Shown here in pieces: positions 10,059 to 18,909 of a stretch of 33,448 nt of DNA. Made by a program: the position numbers and the translations under genes. Source of the stretch: Candidatus Colwelliibacteriota bacterium (GTDB taxonomy: Bacteria > Patescibacteriota > Minisyncoccia > UBA6257 > Colwellbacteraceae); the NCBI GenBank assembly GCA_030700125.1, contig JAUYKE010000012.1, positions 1 to 33,448 on the forward strand, given 5' to 3'. Each line of letters starts with the position of its first letter. Position 1 is the stretch's first letter. The notes under the pieces were generated by a model, which ran no database searches, had not been told where the DNA came from, and worked only from the letters and a program-made list of their open reading frames with translations.

Positions 10059-10093
10059 GTGAGGCAGCGGATACAGGTGTACCGCTGCCTCAC
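10059..10093 (-). terminator. Hairpin terminator-like structure downstream of the ORFan 10104..10484
   Basis: Perfect 12-bp stem GTGAGGCAGCGG / CCGCTGCCTCAC with 11-nt loop; no clear U tract. Confidence 0.5.
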
Positions 10094-10103
10094 CACGAGT
10101 GAA

Positions 10104-10484
10104 CTAGAAAAGAGAGAAAATCAGTCCCTCGTCGAAACCTCGCTCCTTGATGCGGGGTCCGGTAGCCTCAATGAGGTGCTGAGGGAAGCCAGCCAGCCGA
10201 GCCAGCCGGCGGAGACGGCAGTGCTCCTTCTTTTTCTGCTCGGTGGCAAGCAAGGTTGGAAGAATCCCGAGGTACCACACTTGCCAGCTTTCCCTCTCGA
10301 CTGGCGGGCCACTCTCGAGGTACCTCGTCTCCTCGACTCGAGCCATCTCGGCTTCGTAGCCAACCTTCTCCAGGAACTCCATCACGGAGTCCTGGATCTC
10401 GACCTTCTCTTCGAGGGTTCGAGGAAAAGGATGACTAAAAGCCTCCTCGAACTGCCGAGCCCAAAAACGAAACAGAAATCTCAT
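10104..10484 (-). CDS. Hypothetical protein (ORFan candidate)
   Basis: Listed start is 10520; ATG at 10484 (MRFLFRFWARQFEEAF…) has a good SD (GAGAGGAGA); no family recognised. Confidence 0.55.
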   Translation of the reverse strand: MRFLFRFWARQFEEAFSHPFPRTLEEKVEIQDSVMEFLEKVGYEAEMARVEETRYLESGPPVERESWQVWYLGILPTLLATEQKKKEHCRLRRLARLAGFPQHLIEATGPRIKERGFDEGLIFSLF

Positions 10485-10583
10485 CGATGATTCTCCTCTC
10501 TTCAAGATTTTAGGGTACAACTGCGCCCTTTCTCCAAATTTTCATAGAAGAGCACCAGAGCATAAAAACATTACTTAATCGCC

Positions 10584-10612
10584 TTGTCAAGACTTTCCAG
10601 GTGTGCTATAAA
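10584..10612 (+). promoter_or_regulatory. Sigma70-type promoter for the 10643 operon
   Basis: TTGTCA – 17 bp – TATAAA. Confidence 0.6.
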
Positions 10613-10642
10613 TCCCCTGCTTCCAATATAATTAACTGATCT

Positions 10643-11326
10643 ATGAAAGCCATTATTTTAGCTGCTGGAGAGGGTCGAAGGATGCGGCCACTGACCGAAA
10701 GTATTCCAAAACCTCTTCTCCAAATTCAGGACAAACCCTTAATTGAACATATCGTTCTAAAGCTCCCCAAGGAGATAGATGAGCTTATTATTGTCGTTGG
10801 CTACCTGGGCCAGATGATTCAGGACTATTGCGGCAATAACTTTCTTGGTCGGCCAGTCACCTATATTGAGCAATCGGCTGCCTTAGGCACTTATCACGCT
10901 ATTTCTCTTGCCAAAGATCTCCTCAAGGAAGATGAAAGATTCTTTGTCCTAAATGGCGACGAGATCCAGGGTAAGGAGGGGGTCAAAGAATGTTTCAATT
11001 ATCCTCGGGCGATTATTGTAGATGAAGTTGATGATCCCAAACCGTTTGGCGTGGTTGAACTTGATGAGAATGGATTCGTTCTCGACATTATAGAAAAACC
11101 GGAATTTCCAAAAACTAACCTAGTGAACACCGGTGCCTATCTTCTTGACTCCAATATTTTTAAATACCCGGCTGAACAGCATCCGAATGGTGAATTCTAT
11201 CTTCCTACCGTCATTGGAAAAATGTTAAAAGATTATCCAGTGAAAGCAGTTCACTCCACCGGTTGGCTAACAGCCACCAAGCCAGACGACTTAGCTCGCA
11301 TTGAAAAAATTCTTGCAAATGCTTAA
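10643..11326 (+). CDS. Sugar-1-phosphate nucleotidyltransferase
   Basis: 227 aa; MKAIILAAGEGRRMRPLTESIPKPLLQIQDKPLIEH. Confidence 0.93.
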   Translation: MKAIILAAGEGRRMRPLTESIPKPLLQIQDKPLIEHIVLKLPKEIDELIIVVGYLGQMIQDYCGNNFLGRPVTYIEQSAALGTYHAISLAKDLLKEDERFFVLNGDEIQGKEGVKECFNYPRAIIVDEVDDPKPFGVVELDENGFVLDIIEKPEFPKTNLVNTGAYLLDSNIFKYPAEQHPNGEFYLPTVIGKMLKDYPVKAVHSTGWLTATKPDDLARIEKILANA

Positions 11327-12689
11327 TCCCGGTATTTTCAAGGCCTACGATATCCGGGGCATCGTTCCTGACGAACTCGATGAAAAAGGAGCATATTCCA
11401 TTGGCCGTGCCTACGCCCAATTTTTAAAAAAGAAATCCAGTAGCGAGAATCCAACAGTCGTTGTCCAGGCAGATGCCCGCCATTCCTCCCCTGCCCTCAA
11501 GGAAGAACTAGTAAAAGGACTACTCGCCGAGGAGATACAAATTATTGACGGCGGACTTGCTACGAGTCCCCTTATCCACTTCGCTATAAATGACACAAAA
11601 GCAGACGGTGGAATAATGATAACCGCTTCCCACCTTCCCCCTCCCTACAACGGCTTCAAGTTGTTTACTAAGGGCGCAGTTAATATCGGCGCCGGAGTCG
11701 GCATGGAAGAAATTAGAGATTTGGCACTGGCCATCAATCCTAACCCAGCCCCCATTTCAAGCCGTCCAGGAATCGAAAAAAGAAATTTCGAAGATGATTA
11801 TCTGAAATTCATTTTAGACAAAATTGATGTATCAAGAATAAAACCTTTCAGGATTGTAATTGATGCCGGTAATGGGATGGCTGGACTCCTGCTTCCAAAA
11901 CTGATTGAGAAATTACCGATAGAGGTCACGCCACTCTTTTTTGAAGTAGATATGACTTTTCCGAACCACGAAGCCAATCCCCTTATAGAAGAAACTCTCA
12001 AGGAGCTCCAAGATAAAGTAAAAGAAGTTGGCGCGGATTTCGGGGTGGCTTTTGACGGCGACGCCGATCGAATCGGCTTCGTAGACGAACAAGGACAAAT
12101 CGTTCGAAGCGATTTTGCCGGTGCCTATCTCGCTGAAGAATGGTTTTTAGAAAAAGAGCCGAGAGCGAAAATAATTTATGATATCCGCTCAAGCCTCATC
12201 GTGCCAGAGATCATCGAAAAAGCTGGTGGGAAAGCTATCCAGTCTCGAGCCGGGCACACTTTCATTAAGCAGTTGATGCGAAAAGAAGAAGCCGTCTTTG
12301 CTGAAGAAAGATCAGGGCACTTCTATTTTAGGGATTTCTTCTATTCGGAATCTGCTTTGCTGACTTTTCTCTATCTTCTCGCCGCCCTCTCAAAGACAGG
12401 TGAGAAAATGAGTACCATTATCGACCGCCATAACAAATATTTTGCCACTCCAGAACTTAACTTCACCGTCAAAGACCGCTCGCCGGAAAGATTGAAGGAA
12501 ATCGCCGAGCATTTTGCTGATGCTAAAGAGATAAAATGGCTTGATGGCTTATCTATCGCCTACGACGACTGGTGGTTTAACCTTCGGTCAAGCAACACCG
12601 AACCCTTAATACGCCTCATGATCGAAGGCAGAAATCAAGCAATTGTTAACGAAAAACTAGAATTATTAAAACAACTCATCTTAAGTTGA
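11319..12689 (+). CDS. Phosphomannomutase/phosphoglucomutase
   Basis: IFKAYDIRGIVPDEL, TASHLPPPYNGFK, FGVAFDGDADRIGFVD, LRSSNTEPLIRLMIEG; ATG at 11319 overlaps the preceding stop by 8 bp (listed TTG 11301 less likely). Confidence 0.93.
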   Translation: MLNPGIFKAYDIRGIVPDELDEKGAYSIGRAYAQFLKKKSSSENPTVVVQADARHSSPALKEELVKGLLAEEIQIIDGGLATSPLIHFAINDTKADGGIMITASHLPPPYNGFKLFTKGAVNIGAGVGMEEIRDLALAINPNPAPISSRPGIEKRNFEDDYLKFILDKIDVSRIKPFRIVIDAGNGMAGLLLPKLIEKLPIEVTPLFFEVDMTFPNHEANPLIEETLKELQDKVKEVGADFGVAFDGDADRIGFVDEQGQIVRSDFAGAYLAEEWFLEKEPRAKIIYDIRSSLIVPEIIEKAGGKAIQSRAGHTFIKQLMRKEEAVFAEERSGHFYFRDFFYSESALLTFLYLLAALSKTGEKMSTIIDRHNKYFATPELNFTVKDRSPERLKEIAEHFADAKEIKWLDGLSIAYDDWWFNLRSSNTEPLIRLMIEGRNQAIVNEKLELLKQLILS

Positions 12690-12761
12690 GCCACCTCGCG
12701 GATTCGAACCGCGGACCTTCACTTTACGAAAGTGCTGCTCTACCAACTGAGCTAAGGTGGC
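12690..12761 (-). tRNA. tRNA-Thr (anticodon CGT)
   Basis: Reverse complement GCCACCTTAGCTCAGTTGGTAGAGCAGCACTTTCGTAAAGTGAAGGTCCGCGGTTCGAATCCGCGAGGTGGCT folds as a cloverleaf; 3' CCA not encoded. Confidence 0.95.
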
Positions 12762-12795
12762 TTAATGTACTAAGCTGGCTATACTATAAAAGATT

Positions 12796-13506
12796 ATGAC
12801 AAAAATTCTAGAGGTAGAAAATCTAAATGTCGCCTTTAATGGCGTGCGTGTCCTTGAAGACCTGAATTTTAGCGTTGAGGACGGTGATGCTCTGACGATT
12901 ATCGGCCCGAACGGCTCAGGCAAAACTGTTCTTTTGAAAACCTTATTAAACCTTATCCCCTACCAAGGAAAAATCACTTGGAAAAAAGATATTAAAACGG
13001 GCTATCTTCCTCAAACTCTTTTTTTGGATCAATCTCTCCCTCTAACCCTCAGAGAATTTTTAATGTCTAAAATAAATGTTACAAAAACTGATCCTAATGA
13101 CTTAGAAGAAACTCTTAAGCTAGTGAGGCTCCCAGAAGATTCATTAAACCACTCACTGGGAAGACTCTCCGGCGGTCAGATCCAGCGGGCTCTCGTTGCC
13201 TTTGCCTTGATCGGCAATCCCGATGTATTGCTCCTCGATGAGCCGACCGCCTCAATTGATCCTCCGGGCGAGGAGCAAATCTATGACACTATCCACAACC
13301 TCCAAGACATGAAAAAGCTAACCGTCATTATTGTTTCCCACGATTTAAGCTTGGTCTACCGCTATGCTACGAAAGTTCTATGCCTCAATAAACAGCAAAT
13401 CTGTTTTGGTCCCCCGGAAGAGACCCTTACCACTAAAAAATTAGAAGAACTCTATGGTGCTCCCCATAAGTTTTACCATCACCTCCATGACGGAAGCACT
13501 CACTAG
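12796..13506 (+). CDS. Metal-type (Zn/Mn) ABC transporter ATP-binding protein
   Basis: 236 aa; GPNGSGKTVLLK, LSGGQIQRALVAFAL, LLLDEPTASIDPPGEEQIYD; followed by a ZnuB-like permease. Confidence 0.9.
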   Translation: MTKILEVENLNVAFNGVRVLEDLNFSVEDGDALTIIGPNGSGKTVLLKTLLNLIPYQGKITWKKDIKTGYLPQTLFLDQSLPLTLREFLMSKINVTKTDPNDLEETLKLVRLPEDSLNHSLGRLSGGQIQRALVAFALIGNPDVLLLDEPTASIDPPGEEQIYDTIHNLQDMKKLTVIIVSHDLSLVYRYATKVLCLNKQQICFGPPEETLTTKKLEELYGAPHKFYHHLHDGSTH

Positions 13507-14266
13507 TAATACGCTATACATTAATTTAGCCATCGGTATGGCTTCCGCCGCCGGCATAATCGGGCCATTCGCCATTATGCGCCGGCTGGCTCTAGCTTCT
13601 GATCCCATTTCTCACGTAGCTCTGCCGGGATTGGGGGTTGCACTTCTTTTAAAGATTAATCCATTGGTCGGAGCAGCTTTTGCTCTTATCATCGGGGCGA
13701 TTCTTATCTGGCAACTGGAAAAAAGAACCGGTCTTTCAACCGATGTTTTAATCGGCGTAATCTTCTCCGTCTCGCTGGCTTTAGGAAGTTTAATTACTCC
13801 TGATGAAGAATTAATCGACGCACTCTTGGGAAGTTATACCTCGGTTGGTTTAATCGAGTTCATTATCGGACTAATTGCTTCCGCGTTTATCATCGGATTT
13901 GTCTTATATCAGAAACATAGATTAACCCTGGCTAGCTTATCCCCCGACTTAGCGAGGACATCAGGATTAGACACTAACCGGCTAAACCTTTATTTCCTTC
14001 TCGCTTTCGTTCTTACCATGATTCTCGGCTTGCGCTACTTAGGAGTGCTTCTAATGGGCTCGCTCATCATTATTCCTGCCGCAGTCGGTAAAAATCTCGG
14101 CTGGAGCTTAAACTCAATGCTTGTTGTGGGCAGCATTACGGCTGTCCTAAGCACCGGCTTAGGTCTTCTTATCGCGCCTCGCTTTGACCTGGAACCCGGC
14201 CCAGCTATTATCGTTGTCGCCGCAATCCTCTTTTTCCTGTCTTTTTTCCTCAAACGCCGCGACTAG
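13487..14266 (+). CDS. Metal-type ABC transporter permease (ZnuB/MntB-like)
   Basis: Multi-TM protein; AIMRRLALASDPISHVALPGLGVALLL; listed ORF begins 13454, ATG at 13487 more likely. Confidence 0.87.
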   Translation: MTEALTSNTLYINLAIGMASAAGIIGPFAIMRRLALASDPISHVALPGLGVALLLKINPLVGAAFALIIGAILIWQLEKRTGLSTDVLIGVIFSVSLALGSLITPDEELIDALLGSYTSVGLIEFIIGLIASAFIIGFVLYQKHRLTLASLSPDLARTSGLDTNRLNLYFLLAFVLTMILGLRYLGVLLMGSLIIIPAAVGKNLGWSLNSMLVVGSITAVLSTGLGLLIAPRFDLEPGPAIIVVAAILFFLSFFLKRRD

Positions 14267-14278
14267 GTAAGCGGCCTC

Positions 14279-14677
14279 TTAGGGAGTGTGTTTGATGACG
14301 TTAAATTGCCAGTGACTTTTTAGGGCTCGGAGGAATAAAACGAAAGCCACGATGGTTAAACCGACGTCCCGAAAAGTGATGTCGTCAACGCCGTAAAATA
14401 TTAGTATTGATAAGAGAGAAAGGGTCGCTGCCCCCGAGAATAAAACACGCCAAAAGCCGATTAAAAGCCCGGCGCCGATTATTAGATTAAAAAAGCTGTG
14501 AATCCCAAGAAACGCTTCCGGATCCACAAAGCCAGCCAGCCAAGCCGGCACAAAACCAACCCAATTAGTCGGTTCTGTAAGCTGGGCAACGCCCGCCCAA
14601 ATCATCGGAAACGCGACTGCAGCTCTTAGAAGTAAGTCCTCCCTTTCCGAAAGTGTCCTTAAAACCGCTTTCAACAT
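14279..14677 (-). CDS. DoxX-like small integral membrane protein
   Basis: 132 aa; RAAVAFPMIWAGVAQL…IHSFFNLIIGAGLLIGFW, four hydrophobic helices. Confidence 0.55.
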   Translation of the reverse strand: MLKAVLRTLSEREDLLLRAAVAFPMIWAGVAQLTEPTNWVGFVPAWLAGFVDPEAFLGIHSFFNLIIGAGLLIGFWRVLFSGAATLSLLSILIFYGVDDITFRDVGLTIVAFVLFLRALKSHWQFNVIKHTP

Positions 14678-14712
14678 ATATTAATTAAATAATAACATAT
14701 TGAATTGTCTAT

Positions 14713-14786
14713 TGGAGCGGGTAACGGGAATCGAACCCGTGTCTCAACCTTGGGAAGGTCGCATTCTACCACTGAACCATACCCGC
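14713..14786 (-). tRNA. tRNA-Gly (anticodon CCC)
   Basis: Reverse complement GCGGGTATGGTTCAGTGGTAGAATGCGACCTTCCCAAGGTTGAGACACGGGTTCGATTCCCGTTACCCGCTCCA; CCA encoded. Confidence 0.95.
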
Positions 14787-15074
14787 CTATTCTTCACTAG
14801 TAGAACTCTCTTTCTTCGGAACGACAATGATTAACTTCTCATTCGGTAAACGGTAATTAAATCTCGCTCGAAGTTCTTTCTCCAAATTCCGAGGGTTAGC
14901 ATAATATCCTATCTTCTCTTTTAAATCAGTGTTATCAGTTTCCACCAATTCCAATTCCTTATTCACCTCCTTCATCTCTTTACTCAAAGTCCGCCCCTCA
15001 CTCCCCATCTTATAAACCTGCACCAGCAAGACGGCAAGAATAATCCCAAAAATTATATAGACCGACCTCCTCAT
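14787..15074 (-). CDS. Septum formation initiator-like (FtsB/DivIC) protein
   Basis: 95 aa; N-terminal TM, then coiled coil and YYANPRNLEKELRARFNYRLPNEKLIIVVPKK. Confidence 0.82.
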   Translation of the reverse strand: MRRSVYIIFGIILAVLLVQVYKMGSEGRTLSKEMKEVNKELELVETDNTDLKEKIGYYANPRNLEKELRARFNYRLPNEKLIIVVPKKESSTSEE

Positions 15075-15102
15075 CCTGTCTGTAAGGATATATCCTAAAG
15101 CC

Positions 15103-16857
15103 CTACTTCTTCAATAACTCCCTAAAAACTTCGGGTGCAACCGTCACTCTCCCCCGCTCTTTCAACTTCTTTTTCCCTTTCTCCTGCTTTTTCCAAAGCT
15201 TCATTTTGCGAGTTCTATCCCCTCCGTAAAGGTGGCCGGTAACATTTTTCTTCAAAGCCGGAATATCTTCCCGAGCAACAATTTTTCCCCCTGTCACCGC
15301 TTGGATCGCCTGGGCAAATTGCTGACGCGGCAGAAGCTCCTTCAACCGCTCAGCCATTTTTCTCGCCTCTCTATCCAAACTATCTTCTGGAACAATTCGG
15401 CTTAAGCCCGGTACCATTTCCCCTGCAACTAAAACATCGAGCTTTTTGACTCTGGCTTCTTTGAATCCCAAAAGCTCATAGCTGAAAGAAGCAAATCCCT
15501 GGGAAACTGATTTTAATCGGTCATCAAAATCAAGAATCAGGTCAGAGAGAGGCAGCTCGGAGACAAGTTGTATCTGGTCGCTAAAGGTCTGAGTCCTAAC
15601 TTCCCCGAAACGAAAAACTCTTGTTAGCTCAAGTAATGACGCCAGAAATCTTTGAGGAGCGAGCATCTTTACCGCCACGTAGGGCTCCCAAACTTTCTCG
15701 TAGTTCTCCGGAAAATCTTTAGGGTTTTCAACTAGCTCCTCTCCAGTCGCCGTCAAAACCTTATATGCCACCGATGGAAAGCTGCTCACCACTTCCAGAT
15801 TGAACTCTTGCTCTAACCTCTGGGTAGTAATCTCGAAGTGCAGGCGTCCTAAAAATCCGCATTTAAACCCTCTCCCTAAAACTTCACTAAAATCAGCGGT
15901 AAAAGTAAGCGAAGCATCGTTAAGTTTTAATTTACCCAACGCAACTTTTAGATCATCGTATTCCGAGGCATCACTAGGATAAAGGGAAACAAACATCACC
16001 GGCAGCGGCAACTGAAATCCCGTAAGAGCTGTCTCTCCAATAGTGTCTCCAATTCGAATCGCATCCGGCTCTTTAATGCCGGTTGCAATATAACCAACCT
16101 CGCCGGCTCGTAGCGTTCTACCGGCAGTAAACTCCGGAGTAAAATACCCGACTTCTTTAACTTTGAATTCACGACTAACTGCTTGAAGAGTGGTTAACGT
16201 GTCTCGCTTAAATTCACCCCCAAAAACTCGAACAAAAGCTATTACCCCTTTGTGGTCATCGTAAAGCGAACTAAAAATTAGGGCGGCTCGCTCTGGATTC
16301 AGCTTCGGCGGCGGCACTAAACGCACTACATCGCTCAAAAGATCCCCTACTCCTTCACCGGTCTTACCTGAAACTTGATGAATCTCCTGAGGGTTAACTC
16401 CAATTAGCTCTGCCAGCTCAATCTGAAGCTCTTCCATTCCCGCCGGCTTTAAGTCAACTTTATTCAAAGCGCCGATTATTTTAAGGCCAGCACGCTTCGC
16501 CGCCTCCAAATTAGCCAATGTTTGCGCTTGAATCCCCTGCGCCGCATCAACCAATAAAATTGCTCCCTCAACTGCTTTTAGGGCCCGAGAAACTTCGTAA
16601 GAAAAATCGCTGTGCCCCGGAGTATCTATTAAATTGAGAATATAATTTTCCTCCTCAAATTTATAATTCATCCGCACGGGAGCCATTTTAATGGTAATCC
16701 CCCGCTCCCGCTCAAGCTCTAAAGCGTCCAGATACTGCGCCCGCATCTTATGCGGTGAAACAGTCTCCGTTACCTCCAGAAAGCGATCGGCCAAAGTGCT
16801 TTTTCCATGGTCAATGTGAGCAATAATACAGAAATTACGAATATTATTTCTCTCCAT
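15103..16857 (-). CDS. lepA: Elongation factor 4
   Basis: 584 aa; NIRNFCIIAHIDHGKSTLADRFLE, ERERGITIKMAPVRM, LIDTPGHSDFSYEVSR, FKCGFLGRLHFEI, C-term HLYGGDRTRKMKLWKKQEKGKKKLKERGRV. Confidence 0.97.
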   Translation of the reverse strand: MERNNIRNFCIIAHIDHGKSTLADRFLEVTETVSPHKMRAQYLDALELERERGITIKMAPVRMNYKFEEENYILNLIDTPGHSDFSYEVSRALKAVEGAILLVDAAQGIQAQTLANLEAAKRAGLKIIGALNKVDLKPAGMEELQIELAELIGVNPQEIHQVSGKTGEGVGDLLSDVVRLVPPPKLNPERAALIFSSLYDDHKGVIAFVRVFGGEFKRDTLTTLQAVSREFKVKEVGYFTPEFTAGRTLRAGEVGYIATGIKEPDAIRIGDTIGETALTGFQLPLPVMFVSLYPSDASEYDDLKVALGKLKLNDASLTFTADFSEVLGRGFKCGFLGRLHFEITTQRLEQEFNLEVVSSFPSVAYKVLTATGEELVENPKDFPENYEKVWEPYVAVKMLAPQRFLASLLELTRVFRFGEVRTQTFSDQIQLVSELPLSDLILDFDDRLKSVSQGFASFSYELLGFKEARVKKLDVLVAGEMVPGLSRIVPEDSLDREARKMAERLKELLPRQQFAQAIQAVTGGKIVAREDIPALKKNVTGHLYGGDRTRKMKLWKKQEKGKKKLKERGRVTVAPEVFRELLKK

Positions 16858-16872
16858 AGTTCATTAACTTTA

Positions 16873-17022
16873 GCCCAGCACCTTGCTGTCGTGCGGAAGC
16901 TCTCGGAGCCCCGACGGGCTTGGTCTTCGACGAAGTCGGAGCCGTCGGGGCGAGAGCGCAGGGCGGCTTCGGCCGCTGGAGCTGAAGAACGCCCGGTTCC
17001 GTCAGACAGTAAGGTGCTGGGC
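16873..17022. other. 150-bp GC-rich, highly structured element (ncRNA, leader or palindromic mobile element)
   Basis: Terminal 18-bp inverted repeat GCCCAGCACCTTGCTGTC / GACAGTAAGGTGCTGGGC (one G·U), plus GCTCTC/GAGAGC, GCCCCGAC/GTCGGGGC and GCGGC-TTCG-GCCGC arms. Confidence 0.8.
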
Positions 17023-17026
17023 AATC

Positions 17027-18865
17027 TCATTCCTTGACTAGAGTGAGTTCTAGTATCAATCGAGCAGGTATTGTATCACTCTTATAGACGAAGGTCGAGC
17101 CGTTACTCTCCTGCCACCTAAATCCCAACGGAGCCGCAATCTCGTATTCAAGCTTCGATTCCACCCCCGACTGCTTATCAATAATTACGCGGTACCGGAC
17201 TCCATCCGCTAGAGAAAGTTGAGTGCTTTTGTAGTCCATCTCTAAGGTCTTCGACTCGCCCGGCAGAATGCTAAACCAAGTGGCAAAAACATTTTTTCCG
17301 GATTCTAAGTAAGTTTCGGTACTGTATTTGGTTATATCTTTTCTGGTTCGTTCAATCGATTCTAATACGGGATCTACAGAATAATCGGCGATAGAATAAT
17401 TAATCTGCGGATGAACATTCTTAGGAGTCGATCCTTTTAGAGAGACAAGCTCTGCGTCGGGCATCGTAAAAATCTTGATGAAATTCTGGTTCTGGGCACG
17501 ATACCACGAAGCTTCATCACTCCTGCCAAGATGGCGTCGACTCACAGTCAAGTGATTATTAACCCGACCGGTTGAATCAATCTCAGATTTCAGCTTAATT
17601 GCCTGATTAACCCTAGCGTCGGTTTTTCCCCCGGCAACATTAACATTTACTACTGCCAGGTAATCACCGCTCTCCGGTAAATTAGCTACTTCTCCCGCCC
17701 AACCGATCTTCCTTGCGAAATCCTCCGCTTTTGATTCATTAAAATAAAACTGAATATCTTTATTGATTGCCCGAGCCAAGAAAGCAAAAGCTAAAGCATT
17801 TTTATCCGAGTCATTTAACTCGTTAAGGCGACTGGTTAAAAGCGGGGTTAAAGCACCTAGCACCCTTTTTGGATTCTCGCCCGGTTTTTTATCCCGGCCG
17901 ACCTCGACTTCCCGCTGAATCTCTTCCAAAAAATTATCCTTAGTTAAAGTGAGGCCGTATTCCGGAAGCTTAACCGGGCCGGTAATCTCCAAGAGATCTT
18001 CAATAACTTTGACGTTCAGGGCTACTACTCCATCGAACTTGACTCCCTCTTTAGCATAAATATCCGAAGCCTCGAGCAGTTCAATTGTTTTTTGGGCCGA
18101 AGTTGGGAAGTCAAAAAACCAAGCGGCGTCTCGCGCTCCCCAATCTACCGTCACCGTTTGGAGATGGGTCGGCGGCACTATTTTCTTCGTGAGAAATCGA
18201 TCTGGATAGTAGATATCACTAACTTTAATTTCTTTAACACTACCGCGCGTGAGCACTACCTCGCCATAACTACCGGCAAACCCGCCAATCGGCCTCATCT
18301 CCGAGGGATTAAGAAAAAGCACAAGAAAACGCTGCTCTCCCGGCTTATCTAAAAGCGCTATTAAAGCATCAAGCCCATCACTCGCAGTGCTTAAATTAGA
18401 CTGCACGAGAAAACTAGCCCTTAGTGCATCGAGCTTTGAAACATTCGCCTGCAAGCTTTTAAGAGTAGTAATTAGCTCTTCGCCTTTGCCGTTGAAAGCG
18501 AAATTAAAACCCTCGGCTTTCAATGTATTGATGTCAGAGCTAATACCCATTAGAGCGCCGATTAGATCTTTGAGCTCACTAAATGTTTGAGGAAAGTCGC
18601 TTGCGGCAATCCCCGATCCCAATTTGTCCTGTAATAGGAAGCGAGCGCCAAATACCAACGCGATTAAAGCCAGAGCAACCACGAAGACAGCTAGTAATGG
18701 TTTTTTCAGCTCCTTCCCCTCCACCCTTGGGGACCGAACGGCCTTGTCCTGAGCTTGCTTGCCCCGCAGTGAGCTCTGCTCTACTGCTTGGGGCCGAATC
18801 GGTCGAACGGGCTTAACGTCGTGAAGGGTTGAATTAATTCGTTTTTTAAAATTTGGTTTTTCCAT
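17027..18865 (-). CDS. DUF4012 domain-containing membrane-anchored protein
   Basis: 612 aa; single N-terminal TM; RFLVLFLNPSEMRPIGGFAGSYGEVVLTRGSVKEIKVSDIYYPD, VDWGARDAAWFFDFPTSAQKTIELLE. Confidence 0.85.
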   Translation of the reverse strand: MEKPNFKKRINSTLHDVKPVRPIRPQAVEQSSLRGKQAQDKAVRSPRVEGKELKKPLLAVFVVALALIALVFGARFLLQDKLGSGIAASDFPQTFSELKDLIGALMGISSDINTLKAEGFNFAFNGKGEELITTLKSLQANVSKLDALRASFLVQSNLSTASDGLDALIALLDKPGEQRFLVLFLNPSEMRPIGGFAGSYGEVVLTRGSVKEIKVSDIYYPDRFLTKKIVPPTHLQTVTVDWGARDAAWFFDFPTSAQKTIELLEASDIYAKEGVKFDGVVALNVKVIEDLLEITGPVKLPEYGLTLTKDNFLEEIQREVEVGRDKKPGENPKRVLGALTPLLTSRLNELNDSDKNALAFAFLARAINKDIQFYFNESKAEDFARKIGWAGEVANLPESGDYLAVVNVNVAGGKTDARVNQAIKLKSEIDSTGRVNNHLTVSRRHLGRSDEASWYRAQNQNFIKIFTMPDAELVSLKGSTPKNVHPQINYSIADYSVDPVLESIERTRKDITKYSTETYLESGKNVFATWFSILPGESKTLEMDYKSTQLSLADGVRYRVIIDKQSGVESKLEYEIAAPLGFRWQESNGSTFVYKSDTIPARLILELTLVKE

Positions 18866-18880
18866 TTTCCCTGTTCCCGA

Positions 18881-18906
18881 TTTCTAGATTCTATTTTCTA
18901 GCTTCT
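18881..18906. repeat. Dispersed 26-bp repeat, copy 2
   Basis: TTTCTAGATTCTATTTTCTAGCTTCT. Confidence 0.7.
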
Positions 18907-18909
18907 GAT

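Noticed and set aside
10053-10490. Plus-strand 145-aa ORF opposite the ORFan
   Set aside because: No SD or promoter support; minus-strand ORF has SD and downstream hairpin
12796-14266. Incomplete metal transporter (no binding protein) as a sign of gene loss
   Set aside because: The binding protein may be encoded elsewhere; the window alone cannot show absence
16770-17037. ORFs 16770..17030 (-) and 16807..17037 (+) across the lepA leader
   Set aside because: They run through an inverted-repeat structure and out of frame into lepA; no protein signature
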